Positions 25,278 through 32,535 are shown, counted from the first letter of the stretch. The stretch: DNA of 64,000 nucleotides from Microcaldota archaeon (GCA_021813025.1 JAKAME010000001.1:1-64000); one strand, 5' to 3'. Notes: generated from the sequence alone by a model not told the origin. A program made the numbers and translations.

Positions 25278-26180
25278 TCATCCCTCCTTGAGAGCGTGCT
25301 CCAGCACGGCCATTCTCACCGGCACCCCGTGGCTGGCCTGCTGGAAGTAGTGCGCGTGCGGCGAGGCGTCCACCTCTGCCGGTATTTCGTCTATTTTCGG
25401 CAAGGGATGCAGCAGAATCATGTCCTGCTTTGCATCCAGCAGGAGTTCGGGCATTATGCGGAATGAGGCCTGCATCTTGGCGGCCTGATAGGGGTCTGAG
25501 AAGCGCTCTTTCTGTATTCTGCACACATAGGCCACGTCAGCGCCGGCCAAATCAAGCTGCTCTGATGCCTCCACCTGCGCATCGAATTTCTCCTTCACTT
25601 CCTCCACAATCTGCGAATCCATCTCCAATCCTCGCGGGGCGATGAGCTTGACTTTGGCCCCGAACATGGCAAGGCCGTAGAGCAGGGAGCGCATGGCGCG
25701 CGCGTGTGATAAATCTCCTATGAGCGAGACGTTGAGGCCTTTTATTTTGCCTTTCGCCTTCTGGATTGTGTATAGGTCGATGAGCGTTTGGGTGGGGTGC
25801 TGGTTGCCCCCGTCGCCGGCGTTGATTACAGGGTGGCGGCACACCTCGGCAGCATAGCGTGCGGAGCCTTCCGCAGGGTGGCGGATTACGAGAAGGTCTG
25901 CATAGCCGTCCACGATTTTGAGGGTGTCGCTCAAGGACTCGCCCTTGGTGGAGGAGGAGGCGGCGTGGTAGTAGGGCACCACGCTCATCCCTAAGCGCTG
26001 TGCGGCCGTTTGGAAGGAAAGATGCGTTCTCGTGCTTGGCTCGAAGAAGAGTGTGGCCGCCACTTTGCCCGGGAACTTGTCGTAGGAGGTGAAAAGGTTT
26101 TTCTCCATTTTTTCTGAAACCGAAAGCAGCTTCTCGATAGTCGGCTTGTCCAAATCCCGGATTGAAATCAGGTCGGCCAT
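25278..26180 (-). CDS. pyrB: Aspartate carbamoyltransferase catalytic chain PyrB
   Basis: This 300-residue enzyme catalyses carbamoyl phosphate plus aspartate to carbamoyl aspartate. The carbamoyl phosphate site FFEPSTRTHLSFQ and the aspartate-domain motif LLHPLPKIDEIP are present, and the length fits. The minus-strand CTTTTTTAAATC box lies about 33 bases upstream of the ATG. It forms the pyrBI operon with the next gene and differs clearly from the ornithine carbamoyltransferase at 52736. Confidence 0.95.
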   Translation of the reverse strand: MADLISIRDLDKPTIEKLLSVSEKMEKNLFTSYDKFPGKVAATLFFEPSTRTHLSFQTAAQRLGMSVVPYYHAASSSTKGESLSDTLKIVDGYADLLVIRHPAEGSARYAAEVCRHPVINAGDGGNQHPTQTLIDLYTIQKAKGKIKGLNVSLIGDLSHARAMRSLLYGLAMFGAKVKLIAPRGLEMDSQIVEEVKEKFDAQVEASEQLDLAGADVAYVCRIQKERFSDPYQAAKMQASFRIMPELLLDAKQDMILLHPLPKIDEIPAEVDASPHAHYFQQASHGVPVRMAVLEHALKEG

Positions 26181-26207
26181 CCCAGCACCTAATTATTGGC
26201 GAGTTTG

Positions 26208-26219
26208 AGATTTAAAAAA
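26208..26219 (-). promoter_or_regulatory. pyrBI TATA box
   Basis: CTTTTTTAAATC on the minus strand ends about 27 bases before the pyrB ATG. The same T-run could also end transcription from the upstream tRNA-Ile unit. Confidence 0.5.
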
Positions 26220-26220
26220 G

Positions 26221-26343
26221 GGGGGGAGGGTCAGGAGGACAATCGACGGCCCTTGTTGGCCGTCGGTGCACCGGCGCGCTCGGGCGCGCCGGTTGACCAG
26301 GAACTGGGGAGGGGGGCTTGAGGCCCCCCTCCGCGGTTTGGGC
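26221..26343. repeat. G-rich intergenic repeat, copy B, with three hairpins
   Basis: This matches copy A at 14510-14580 at both ends but has about 60 extra bases in the middle. Three perfect stems are visible: CGACGGCC/GGCCGTCG (from 26244), CCGGCGCGC/GCGCGCCGG (from 26271) and GGAGGGGGGC/GCCCCCCTCC (from 26309). It lies directly 3' of tRNA-Ile on the minus strand and could be transcribed with it. The function is unknown. Confidence 0.6.
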
Positions 26344-26452
26344 CCGAAGGGATTTGAACTCTTGACCACCTGCTCTCCTCGAGAGCTCATCCGACAATCC
26401 GGACGAATCCACATATAAGACAGGCGCTCTAACCGGGCTGAGCTACGGGCCC
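26339..26452 (-). tRNA. tRNA-Ile with UAU anticodon and a 39-base intron
   Basis: The acceptor GGGCCCG/CGGGCCC is perfect, the D arm is GCTC/GAGC and the T loop is TTCAAAT, with one A-C mismatch in the T stem. The anticodon stem is CCTGT/GCAGG. Removing about 39 bases (26375-26413) after position 37 leaves the loop CTTATAA, so the anticodon would be TAT. The mature length is 75. The intron contains hairpin-forming pieces, but I could not draw a textbook bulge-helix-bulge, so the boundaries may shift by a base or two. The GGGCCCG acceptor agrees with archaeal isoleucine tRNA. Confidence 0.8.
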
Positions 26453-26549
26453 GATAAGATTAGGGAAAACGGCGTTTATAATCACTTGGCAAGATTCCCG
26501 TTCTTGTCCACTGAAGCGCTTTCTCTTTTCACAGGAAAGAAAATGACCC

Positions 26550-26587
26550 AAGACAGGCACTATGAACCGGGCTGAGCTACGGATCCG
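26550..26587 (-). pseudogene. 5' tRNA-half fragment similar to tRNA-Ile
   Basis: This 38-base block aligns with the 5' half of the neighbouring tRNA-Ile with about five differences (shared core CCGTAGCTCAGCCCGGTT on the minus strand). The D stem is broken and no 3' half follows. It lies between the intact tRNA and the TnpB element and looks like a duplicated remnant. Confidence 0.6.
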
Positions 26588-26610
26588 GAATGAATGGCGA
26601 ATGGAACTTT

Positions 26611-26700
26611 GTGAACTACCACGTCCTGATGGGTGCGGCTTCCGGCGTTCCATCCGAAGGATGCTCATCCGGCCGGTTCAGGGCCAGTCCACAGGTGGCC
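26611..26700 (-). ncRNA. Putative omegaRNA 3' end of the first TnpB element
   Basis: The 3' end of tnpB and the five bases after it read GGAAGCCGC...CGTGGTAGTTCAC, closely matching the end of the second element (52717). In IS200/IS605-type elements such right ends encode the scaffold of the TnpB guide RNA. The guide would be the flanking bases 26610 downward (AAAGTTCCATTCGCC...). The 5' limit is arbitrary. Confidence 0.5.
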
Positions 26701-27680
26701 CCGCTTCCGTCCATATAGGGCAGAAGCCTCTTTCCAATGTTGATGGCACCATTAAGGTCGGCGTTGTATTGGCCGCAATTTGAGCAGACAAAACAGCCCT
26801 GGCTCTTTCGCTGGCCTTCCAGACCGCAGGCATGGCAGGTGCGGCTGGTCATTCTCTCGTCCACAGCCACAACTGGAATGCCCAATAGCCCTGCCTTGTA
26901 TTCAATCATCGACCGCAGCTTATAGAAAGGCATTGAGGAAACAATGCGGTTGAACCGCTTTCCCCTGCCTCTGGCCCCCTTTCGGATGCCACGCAAATTG
27001 CCCAAGGCAATGCAGGAATTGGAAGCCACGGCAGCATCCACAAGGTGGCGGCTGACGCAGTGGAGAATGTCGTTTACGCGAATTCTCTCCCGCGCTCCAA
27101 TCCTTTTCACTACCTTTAGCAACTTGCGCTCCTGCAGCCTCTTTCGCAGCCAGGCATGGTGCCTTCGTATTCCCCTGATTTCCCGGCCCAAGAACATGGG
27201 CTTCATCACTTGGCCTTCCCACAGCAGCACCGCAGTCGCGGGGGTCCGCTCGCCCATGTCAATGGCCAGAACAGAGGAAAAGTGAGTTTTGAGTTTGGTA
27301 GGGATTTCATAGACCAGATTGGCTATGAATTTCCCCTTTCTTTTGAACAATTTGCTTTCGCACAATTTGGCGTCGACAGGAATAGGCCGATGAGGCTTGA
27401 AGGGGACTTTGATGCCGCCCCGCTGGCCTGCTACTGGGATTCTCAAGAAGTAGAAACTCTTGCTTTTTTGCACATTAATAAGGTCATTTCTCAGACTGAG
27501 AGGATATTGGACGCCTTTCTTGATTTTCTTGTAGAAACGCAGGGCCTGCTGTTTGTGGGCAGAATAGAGAGGGGCATTCCCTCCTTGCAGAACGATTTGG
27601 AGGTTGGCATATTCCCTATCCAGAAGCTGCTGCTTGCGCTGGGTGAGCTTGATGAGGCCGCAGCGGATGGTCAGGCGCAT
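26616..27680 (-). CDS. tnpB: TnpB (IS200/IS605 OrfB), catalytic Glu missing
   Basis: This 354-residue TnpB runs from MRLTIRCGL; a longer open frame upstream has no similarity and crosses a TATA-like CTTAAAGG. RuvC-I Asp141 (LAIDMGE) and RuvC-III Asp308 (YNADLNGAINI) are present, with zinc pairs CHACG and CSNCG. The RuvC-II position reads IALGNLRGI, with Gly227 where active TnpB has Glu (compare VAMEDL in the copy at 51579). RNA-guided DNA cleavage is therefore probably lost. No TnpA is nearby. The protein could be a decayed element or a cleavage-dead, guide-binding regulator. Confidence 0.8.
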   Translation of the reverse strand: MRLTIRCGLIKLTQRKQQLLDREYANLQIVLQGGNAPLYSAHKQQALRFYKKIKKGVQYPLSLRNDLINVQKSKSFYFLRIPVAGQRGGIKVPFKPHRPIPVDAKLCESKLFKRKGKFIANLVYEIPTKLKTHFSSVLAIDMGERTPATAVLLWEGQVMKPMFLGREIRGIRRHHAWLRKRLQERKLLKVVKRIGARERIRVNDILHCVSRHLVDAAVASNSCIALGNLRGIRKGARGRGKRFNRIVSSMPFYKLRSMIEYKAGLLGIPVVAVDERMTSRTCHACGLEGQRKSQGCFVCSNCGQYNADLNGAINIGKRLLPYMDGSGATCGLALNRPDEHPSDGTPEAAPIRTW

Positions 27681-27795
27681 GAGAATTTGCCGGTTTGAAA
27701 CGCCTTTAAGATTTGGAGAGGGTGACTTTCCGCTCGTCGGAGAAGGGAGAGTCTTCATCAGGCGTCTGAAGGCGCCGATTTTCACGAGAGCGAGA

Positions 27796-27804
27796 GCATA
27801 TAAG
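27796..27804 (+). promoter_or_regulatory. TATA box of the flavin reductase-like gene
   Basis: GCATATAAG is centred 28 bases before the ATG at 27828, with no ribosome site between, consistent with a leaderless message. This spacing supports the upstream ATG over an internal one. Confidence 0.6.
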
Positions 27805-27827
27805 ATTGAACTGCCCATACCTCTTTC

Positions 27828-28481
27828 ATGTTCCACCGCCTCTTCTATCCCCGCCAGACCTGCATGCTCGCGGCCACGCACGAGGACAAGTCCAATGTAA
27901 CCGTTGTTGACTGGGCCACGCCTGTGTCTGTCAAGCCTCCCATGCTGGCAGTTGCCCTCAACCTCAAGAGCTACAGCCTCGAGCTGCTGCTGGCCTCGCG
28001 CTGCTTCACCCTCTCGGTGCTGCCCGAATCAATGGCAGACAAGGCGGCTGCGGTCGGCTCGGCCACGGGCAGGGTGATTGACAAGGTGGACGAATACCAG
28101 CTCAAGCTCAAGCCGGCCAAATCGGTGAAGGCGCCCCGCCTTGACGGCGCGATGGCATGGGTGGAATGCGAGCTTCAGGGCGTGTTCAGCTCCGGCGACC
28201 ACGCGCTTGTTGTGGCCGAGGTGATGGAGACTCATTTCCCTGACGAGGAGGCTGGCAAGACGCCGATGCTGTTCAACTGGGGCAACAAGAATTACTTTGG
28301 GATTAAGAGGGAGTGGAAGGAGGAGAAAGGGAAGGAGAGGGAGGAGAAGAACGGCAGGGAGAAAGACGAGAAAAAAGAAGATACTCGTCTCGTGGTTGTG
28401 AAAAAGGAAGAAAAGAAAGAGGAAAACAAAAAAGAAAAAGAGAGTTCGACCACGGAGAAAAAAGAGGAAAAGAAATCTTGA
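27828..28481 (+). CDS. Flavin reductase-like (FMN-binding) protein with charged tail
   Basis: Residues 1-155 of this 217-residue protein match the flavin reductase / FMN-binding split-barrel family. VTVVDWATPVSVKPPMLAVAL corresponds to the strand that contacts FMN, ELLLASRCFTLSVLP follows, and GDHALVVAEVME is the late conserved block. The reaction would be NAD(P)H-dependent reduction of free flavin or a related role. The last 60 residues are almost only Lys and Glu and must be disordered. It is followed after 12 bases by the RNase P gene. Confidence 0.75.
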   Translation: MFHRLFYPRQTCMLAATHEDKSNVTVVDWATPVSVKPPMLAVALNLKSYSLELLLASRCFTLSVLPESMADKAAAVGSATGRVIDKVDEYQLKLKPAKSVKAPRLDGAMAWVECELQGVFSSGDHALVVAEVMETHFPDEEAGKTPMLFNWGNKNYFGIKREWKEEKGKEREEKNGREKDEKKEDTRLVVVKKEEKKEENKKEKESSTTEKKEEKKS

Positions 28482-28493
28482 TGCTGGTTCTCT

Positions 28494-28820
28494 ATGTCCA
28501 AATTCAAATCCAGCCTCGACCCCCTGCCCGTCATCGCCAATCGGAGAATCGACACCCTTCTGGCATTTGCAAAATCCGAGGTGCGCGCCCACCCTGATTT
28601 GGCCAAGCGCTATGTGAAACTGGCGCGCGCGATTGCGATGCGCCACCGCGTGCCTCTTGGCAGGGGAAGAAAGCATTTGTTTTGCCAAGAGTGCAATCTT
28701 CCATGGGTGGTCGGCTATAATGTGAAGGTGAGGCTGGAGCCCAAAACTAGGCGGATGATTTATTCGTGCAAGTGCGGAAAGAGGACGGCATTTGTTTATT
28801 CGAAAAAGCGGGCAAAATGA
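28494..28820 (+). CDS. rnp4: RNase P protein component 4 (Rpp21/Rpr2)
   Basis: This 108-residue protein is a subunit of archaeal RNase P, which trims the 5' leader of pre-tRNA. The N-terminal helices include RRIDTLLAFAKSEVRAHPDLA and AKRYVKLARAIAMRHRV, and the zinc ribbon is HLFCQECNLPW with YSCKCGKRTAFVY. The order helices-then-zinc ribbon and the length fit Rpp21. It stands just upstream of the ribosomal protein cluster and may share transcription with the preceding gene. Confidence 0.9.
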   Translation: MSKFKSSLDPLPVIANRRIDTLLAFAKSEVRAHPDLAKRYVKLARAIAMRHRVPLGRGRKHLFCQECNLPWVVGYNVKVRLEPKTRRMIYSCKCGKRTAFVYSKKRAK

Positions 28821-28854
28821 CCCCGCCTGCCCCCGCTCACCCCGTCCCCATAGT

Positions 28855-28864
28855 CTTTTATACC
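28855..28864 (+). promoter_or_regulatory. TATA box of the ribosomal protein operon
   Basis: CTTTTATACC in G+C-rich DNA lies about 82 bases before the S19e ATG, predicting a leader of about 55 bases with a GAGGTGG site at 28932. It probably drives the long operon through ftsY. Confidence 0.6.
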
Positions 28865-28941
28865 CCAAATTCCCATTACTGACGTCTATTTCCCCAGGGA
28901 TTAGACCATCGCCCGCAAGGGCTCACATTCAGAGGTGGAAC

Positions 28942-29367
28942 ATGGTTACAGCCTACGATGCTAACCCTCACCAGCTAGTCCGCGCGACCGCGGCACGCTT
29001 GGAGAAAATCGAGGGACTGACGCCCCCCAAGTGGGTGGGCCTCGTGAAATCAGGAGCGCACAAGGAGCGCCTGCCGCAGGACGACAAGTTCTGGTACATG
29101 CGCTGCGCGTCTTTGCTATACCAGGCCTACTGCCACTCCCCAATCGGAGTCTCGAGCCTGCAGAGCCACTACGGCGGAAGACAAAAGCGCGGAGTGGCAC
29201 GCGAGCACTTCAGGCGCGCCGGCGGCAACATGATTCGAAAAGGGCTGCAGGCCATGGAAAAGGCCGGCCTGCTTGCCAAGAAGAAGGTTGGCAGATACAT
29301 CGCCCCCAAGGGGCAGCAGATGCTTGACGCAGTTGCAAAGGAACTGGCCAGCGTGAAGAAAGAGTGA
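28942..29367 (+). CDS. rps19e: Ribosomal protein S19e
   Basis: This 141-residue protein is unmistakable S19e: VTAYDANPHQLVRATAARLE, WVGLVKSGAHKERLPQDDKF with the typical W-Y-R-C-A-S region (FWYMRCASLLY), then SLQSHYGGRQKRGVAREHFR and a C-terminal winged helix (GGNMIRKGLQAMEKAGLL). The start has GAGGTGG upstream. S19e belongs to the small-subunit head and is found only in archaea and eukaryotes. It opens the operon with PDCD5 six bases downstream. Confidence 0.97.
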   Translation: MVTAYDANPHQLVRATAARLEKIEGLTPPKWVGLVKSGAHKERLPQDDKFWYMRCASLLYQAYCHSPIGVSSLQSHYGGRQKRGVAREHFRRAGGNMIRKGLQAMEKAGLLAKKKVGRYIAPKGQQMLDAVAKELASVKKE

Positions 29368-29373
29368 TGAGAA

Positions 29374-29709
29374 ATGCCGGACGAGCAGGACATCCAAGCC
29401 TTGCGCCAGAAAAAGATGGCAGAGGCATACCAGCAGGCGCAGGCACGGGCAGAGCAGGAGGAACAACTGCGCTCGGCCCTGAGCCAGATGCTGGAGCCAG
29501 CCGCCTATGAGAGGCTGATGCTGGTGAAGATGTCCAGCCCGCCCACATTTGCGAAAGTGGTGCAGGGCCTGAGCTACCTGCAGCAGGCGGGGCAGCTGAA
29601 AGGCCGCATCAATGACGCGCAGCTCAAGGGGCTGCTGGGAAAGATGGCGGGCTCCAAGCCCGAGCCGACCATCACAATCAGGAGAAAAGGCGGCGAGGAG
29701 AAAAAATAG
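29374..29709 (+). CDS. PDCD5/TFAR19-like DNA-binding protein
   Basis: This 111-residue three-helix protein fits the archaeal PDCD5 family: a charged N-terminal helix (LRQKKMAEAYQQAQARAEQE), EQLRSALSQMLEPAAYERL, then LSYLQQAGQLKGRINDAQL and a basic disordered C-terminus. Archaeal homologues are encoded beside S19e, as here. DNA binding and a role in ribosome- or chaperonin-linked quality control are proposed for the family, but the exact function is unsettled. Confidence 0.9.
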   Translation: MPDEQDIQALRQKKMAEAYQQAQARAEQEEQLRSALSQMLEPAAYERLMLVKMSSPPTFAKVVQGLSYLQQAGQLKGRINDAQLKGLLGKMAGSKPEPTITIRRKGGEEKK

Positions 29710-29721
29710 GAGGCGCATGCT

Positions 29722-30054
29722 ATGTACCACCCCGGAAAAGTGATTGAAGTCCTGCGGCCTGCCGACAAGGACGTCAAGGCGTCAGGCGCGGACACGCAGG
29801 CCACGGTGCGCATGTGGGACGACAACATACTCACGCTTCTGGTGGCTCCGAAGCTGGCGGCCGCCATCAAGGCAGGGCAGACGGTGCTTGTGGACTATAG
29901 GCCCATGCCGGACTTCCGCGCGGCCGTGCCAAGCCACACGGTGGTGAAAATACTGGAGGGCAAGAAGGCGGAGACCGTGTGGATGGCGTACCGCGACATG
30001 CACGATCGGCAGAAGCGTTCGGCCACGCCGCCCGCGCAGAATTACATAGGATAA
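29722..30054 (+). CDS. Conserved-looking hypothetical protein in the ribosomal operon
   Basis: This 110-residue protein has a clear GGAGGCG site before its ATG and sits between PDCD5 and L39e. Predicted strands (ATVRMWDDNILTLLVAP, GQTVLVDYRPMP, SHTVVKILEG) suggest a small beta barrel, perhaps OB- or SH3-like, followed by a basic tail. No catalytic motif, zinc site or membrane segment is visible. The operon position suggests a translation-related role, but I do not recognise the family. Confidence 0.65.
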   Translation: MYHPGKVIEVLRPADKDVKASGADTQATVRMWDDNILTLLVAPKLAAAIKAGQTVLVDYRPMPDFRAAVPSHTVVKILEGKKAETVWMAYRDMHDRQKRSATPPAQNYIG

Positions 30055-30074
30055 GGTTTACTGAGGTGGATGAA

Positions 30075-30233
30075 ATGGGTATCAAGACGCCGAAGAAGAA
30101 AGCGCGCCTCGCGCGTGCTATGAAGACCAGCCGGCGCGTCCCGGTGTTCGTGATTGCAAAAACCAACCGCCGGGTGCGCTACCCGACGAGGAGCCGCAAC
30201 TGGCGGCACAGCCGGCTGCAAATCAAGGACTAG
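30075..30233 (+). CDS. rpl39e: Ribosomal protein L39e
   Basis: This 52-residue, strongly basic protein begins MGIKTPKKKARLARAMK and contains NRRVRYPTRSRNWRHSRLQ, the L39e signature. The start codon is fixed by GAGGTGGAT a few bases upstream. L39e lines the exit tunnel of the large subunit in archaea and eukaryotes. The gene directly precedes L31e, the usual archaeal order. Confidence 0.96.
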   Translation: MGIKTPKKKARLARAMKTSRRVPVFVIAKTNRRVRYPTRSRNWRHSRLQIKD

Positions 30234-30242
30234 GTGATGCTG

Positions 30243-30806
30243 ATGGCAGAAGAAAACAAGGTTACTTCCAAGAAACTGGAGCGCATCTACACCGTGCCGT
30301 TCGGCAAGGCGTACGAGTATTTGCGCACGCGCCGCACACGGCGCGCCATGAAGCTGCTGCGCGCATTTTTGTCGCGCCACTTCAAGGTCAAGGACGAGGC
30401 GGTGCGCATTTCACAAGGCGTCAATGACGCCATGTGGCGCGACGGCATCCAAAAGCCCCCCCGCTCGCTCAAAATAAGGGGCGTGTTCGAGGACGGCAGG
30501 CTTACCGCATGGATGATTGGCGAGGAGGAGAAGGTCAAGAAGGCAATGGATGAGAAAAAGGCGGCAGAGGAGAAGATGAAGAAGGAGAGGGAAGCCAAAA
30601 AGCCGGCTGAAAAGAAAGAGGAGAAAAAAGAAAGCAAACCTGCCCCGGCCAAAACAGAGGAAAAGAAAGAAAACAAGCCCGAGGCGGCCAAGCCTGCTTC
30701 AGGCTCGCCCGCTCCTGTCTCAAAAACAGCCGAACCCAGAGCCGGCGACGTCAAGCCCATGCCCAAAACATCGGGCGGCCCGCTGCTTGGGCGCAAGCAA
30801 ATCTAA
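30243..30806 (+). CDS. rpl31e: Ribosomal protein L31e with long C-terminal extension
   Basis: Residues about 1-98 of this 187-residue protein are L31e: KKLERIYTVPFGKAYEYLRT, RRTRRAMKLLRAFLSRHFK, VRISQGVNDAMWRDG and PPRSLKIRGVFEDG. L31e is normally 80-100 residues. The extra 90 residues are a low-complexity Lys, Glu, Ala and Pro tail ending GGPLLGRKQI. The ATG at 30243 is chosen from GGTGAT at 30233. L31e sits near the tunnel exit, so the tail would be exposed on the ribosome surface. Confidence 0.93.
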   Translation: MAEENKVTSKKLERIYTVPFGKAYEYLRTRRTRRAMKLLRAFLSRHFKVKDEAVRISQGVNDAMWRDGIQKPPRSLKIRGVFEDGRLTAWMIGEEEKVKKAMDEKKAAEEKMKKEREAKKPAEKKEEKKESKPAPAKTEEKKENKPEAAKPASGSPAPVSKTAEPRAGDVKPMPKTSGGPLLGRKQI

Positions 30807-30817
30807 GAGGAACAACC

Positions 30818-31483
30818 ATGGCGGTCTGGAGAGGGCATTATGAAGGCAATCCGTACGTGGGCCTTTATGCCAAAGCCACAGACCGCCTGTGCCTGATTCC
30901 GCGCGGCGCGCCAGAGAAGTTCATGCGCGGCGCGTCCGCGCTGGGCGTGCCCCTCATCCAGGCGTCGGTGGACGGCTCGCCATACGTCGGCCTCTATTTT
31001 GCCATGAATTCGAACGGCATACTTGCCCCTCCGTTTTTGAGCAAAGAGGAGCGTGGAGTGCTTGAAGAGGCAGGCTTGAACGTGGCGGTGATGCGCGACA
31101 GCCGCTTCTCCGCCCTTGGAAACAACATTGCATGCAATGACCATGGCGCGCTGGTGAATCCCGACATACACCATGAGGATGCTCGCCTGATTGAGAAAAC
31201 GCTTGGCGTGCCGGTGCGCTATGGAGCAGTTGCCGGCTACCACACGCCGGGCAGCTGCCTTGTTGTGAGCAACAAGGGCTGGCTGGCCCACAACCGCATC
31301 TCTGAGCTTGAAGCCGGCATGCTCAAGGAGCTGTTCGGATGCGACGGCCTGAACGGCACCACCAACATGGGCAGCGCGTTTGTCGGAATCGGGGCGGTGG
31401 CCAATTCGAAGGGAGTCATTGTGGGCGAGAGCTCGTCGGGATTCGAGGAATCGAGGATTACGCAGGCGCTGGATTTGGTGTGA
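30818..31483 (+). CDS. eif6: Translation initiation factor 6 (aIF6)
   Basis: This 221-residue protein has the length and internal fivefold repeats of aIF6: NPYVGLYAKATDRLCLIPRG, GSPYVGLYFAMNSNGILAP, LGNNIACNDHGALVNP, GSCLVVSNKGWLAHNRI and NMGSAFVGIGAVANSKGVIV. It binds L14e/L23 on the large subunit and blocks premature joining with the small subunit. The ATG has AAGAGGA upstream. It follows L31e as in many archaeal operons. Confidence 0.96.
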   Translation: MAVWRGHYEGNPYVGLYAKATDRLCLIPRGAPEKFMRGASALGVPLIQASVDGSPYVGLYFAMNSNGILAPPFLSKEERGVLEEAGLNVAVMRDSRFSALGNNIACNDHGALVNPDIHHEDARLIEKTLGVPVRYGAVAGYHTPGSCLVVSNKGWLAHNRISELEAGMLKELFGCDGLNGTTNMGSAFVGIGAVANSKGVIVGESSSGFEESRITQALDLV

Positions 31484-31485
31484 AC

Positions 31486-31896
31486 ATGGAATTCGTCGAC
31501 AAATACCTCATGCCCCATAAAAGAGCGCTCATGCTGCTATTGGCCATCACGTTCATACCTCTGGGAGGTATCGTTGGGTATTTGGCCGTGCTTGTCAATT
31601 TTGGCACGTTTATCTGGATAGGTTTTGACGGCCAGCGACGGCTTGGGTATGATTTTAGGGAAAGCGTCAAAACGGCCTTTGTCATCGGTGCGTTGTTTGC
31701 GGTATTAATGATCGTTTTTAGGATTGTGACATTAAGCCCAAAACCATTGGATGACACCATACGACTCGACATATTCAGTGGAATTGGCGATGGCATACTC
31801 GTTCTAATCGGATATGTCATCGCCCGGTATCTGGCCCCAAAACAGCCAGTTGCCAGCAAAACCAAACACAAACCAGTTTCAAAAAGAAAGGATTAA
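31486..31896 (+). CDS. Small integral membrane protein, A+T-rich
   Basis: This 136-residue protein has three to four hydrophobic helices (ALMLLLAITFIPLGGIVGYL, TAFVIGALFAVLMIVF, GILVLIGYVIARYLA) and a basic tail. The layout is like small archaeal membrane proteins of the DUF5518-type glycine-zipper class, but I cannot assign it. The gene starts two bases after the aIF6 stop yet is richer in A+T than its neighbours, which suggests insertion into the operon. A role in membrane targeting beside ftsY is possible but unproven. Confidence 0.6.
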   Translation: MEFVDKYLMPHKRALMLLLAITFIPLGGIVGYLAVLVNFGTFIWIGFDGQRRLGYDFRESVKTAFVIGALFAVLMIVFRIVTLSPKPLDDTIRLDIFSGIGDGILVLIGYVIARYLAPKQPVASKTKHKPVSKRKD

Positions 31897-31921
31897 AGCA
31901 TGCTAATACTAAGGTGATGTC

Positions 31922-32098
31922 ATGAAATACACTGTCTATGGCTCGATGAAAATCAAGCGCGCGTGGAAGCCATTCGTCAAGGAGATGGAGGCCGCCAGCG
32001 AGTCCCGCTGCCGCGAGACGGCGCTTGCCACCATCGGCTCGGACCACCGGCTGCCCCGCACGCAAATCAGGATTGACAAGATGGAGGCGGTGAAGTGA
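31922..32098 (+). CDS. rplX: Ribosomal protein LX (L18ae/L20e family)
   Basis: The 58-residue protein MKYTVYGSMKIKRAWKPF... ends TQIRIDKMEAVK, the archaeal LX protein, the short relative of eukaryotic L18ae. It has a basic N-terminal strand-helix and the conserved motif ALATIGSDHRLPR. It is a large-subunit protein. Its TGA stop overlaps the GTG start of prefoldin alpha (GTGA), so the two are coupled. The order aIF6, LX, prefoldin alpha, ftsY is a standard archaeal arrangement. Confidence 0.9.
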   Translation: MKYTVYGSMKIKRAWKPFVKEMEAASESRCRETALATIGSDHRLPRTQIRIDKMEAVK

Positions 32099-32535
32099 GC
32101 GTGCAAGACGACGAGAAGGACCTCAACCAGATCGCCATCCAGGCGCAGCTTCTCCAGCGCCAGGGCGGCACCCTGCAGAACCAGATTGAGGTGATGCAGA
32201 CCACCCTCAACGACTTGCAGGCCACAATCGAGACCTTGGAGAACCTGTCCAAGGCAAAGGAGCTGGGCCTGCTGCCCGTGGGCTCGGGCGCATACATCAC
32301 CTGCAAGCAGGTGGACACCGATTCTGTGCTGCTCTCGGTCGGCTCAGGCCTCATAGTAACCAAGAAGGCGGCTGACGCGGCTGAAGTCCTGCGCAAGCGC
32401 TCCAAGTCCCTGCTTGAGGCGCTGGACAAGGCGAACACGAGCATGGCCAGCATCAACCAGCAGATGCAGGACCTCAACGCCAAGGCCTCGGTGCTGGCGG
32501 CGAGGATTGAGGATGTTCGGCCTTCTCAAGGATAA
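32095..32535 (+). CDS. pfdA: Prefoldin alpha subunit
   Basis: This 146-residue protein starts at a GTG with GGAGGCGGTGA upstream. It has N- and C-terminal coiled-coil helices (LNQIAIQAQLLQRQGGTLQN and SLLEALDKANTSMASINQQM) flanking the beta hairpin region GLLPVGSGAYITCKQV and SVGSGLIVTKKAADA. Prefoldin holds unfolded proteins for the thermosome. It overlaps LX at its start and ftsY at its end, a compact coupled unit. Confidence 0.94.
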   Translation: MSVQDDEKDLNQIAIQAQLLQRQGGTLQNQIEVMQTTLNDLQATIETLENLSKAKELGLLPVGSGAYITCKQVDTDSVLLSVGSGLIVTKKAADAAEVLRKRSKSLLEALDKANTSMASINQQMQDLNAKASVLAARIEDVRPSQG

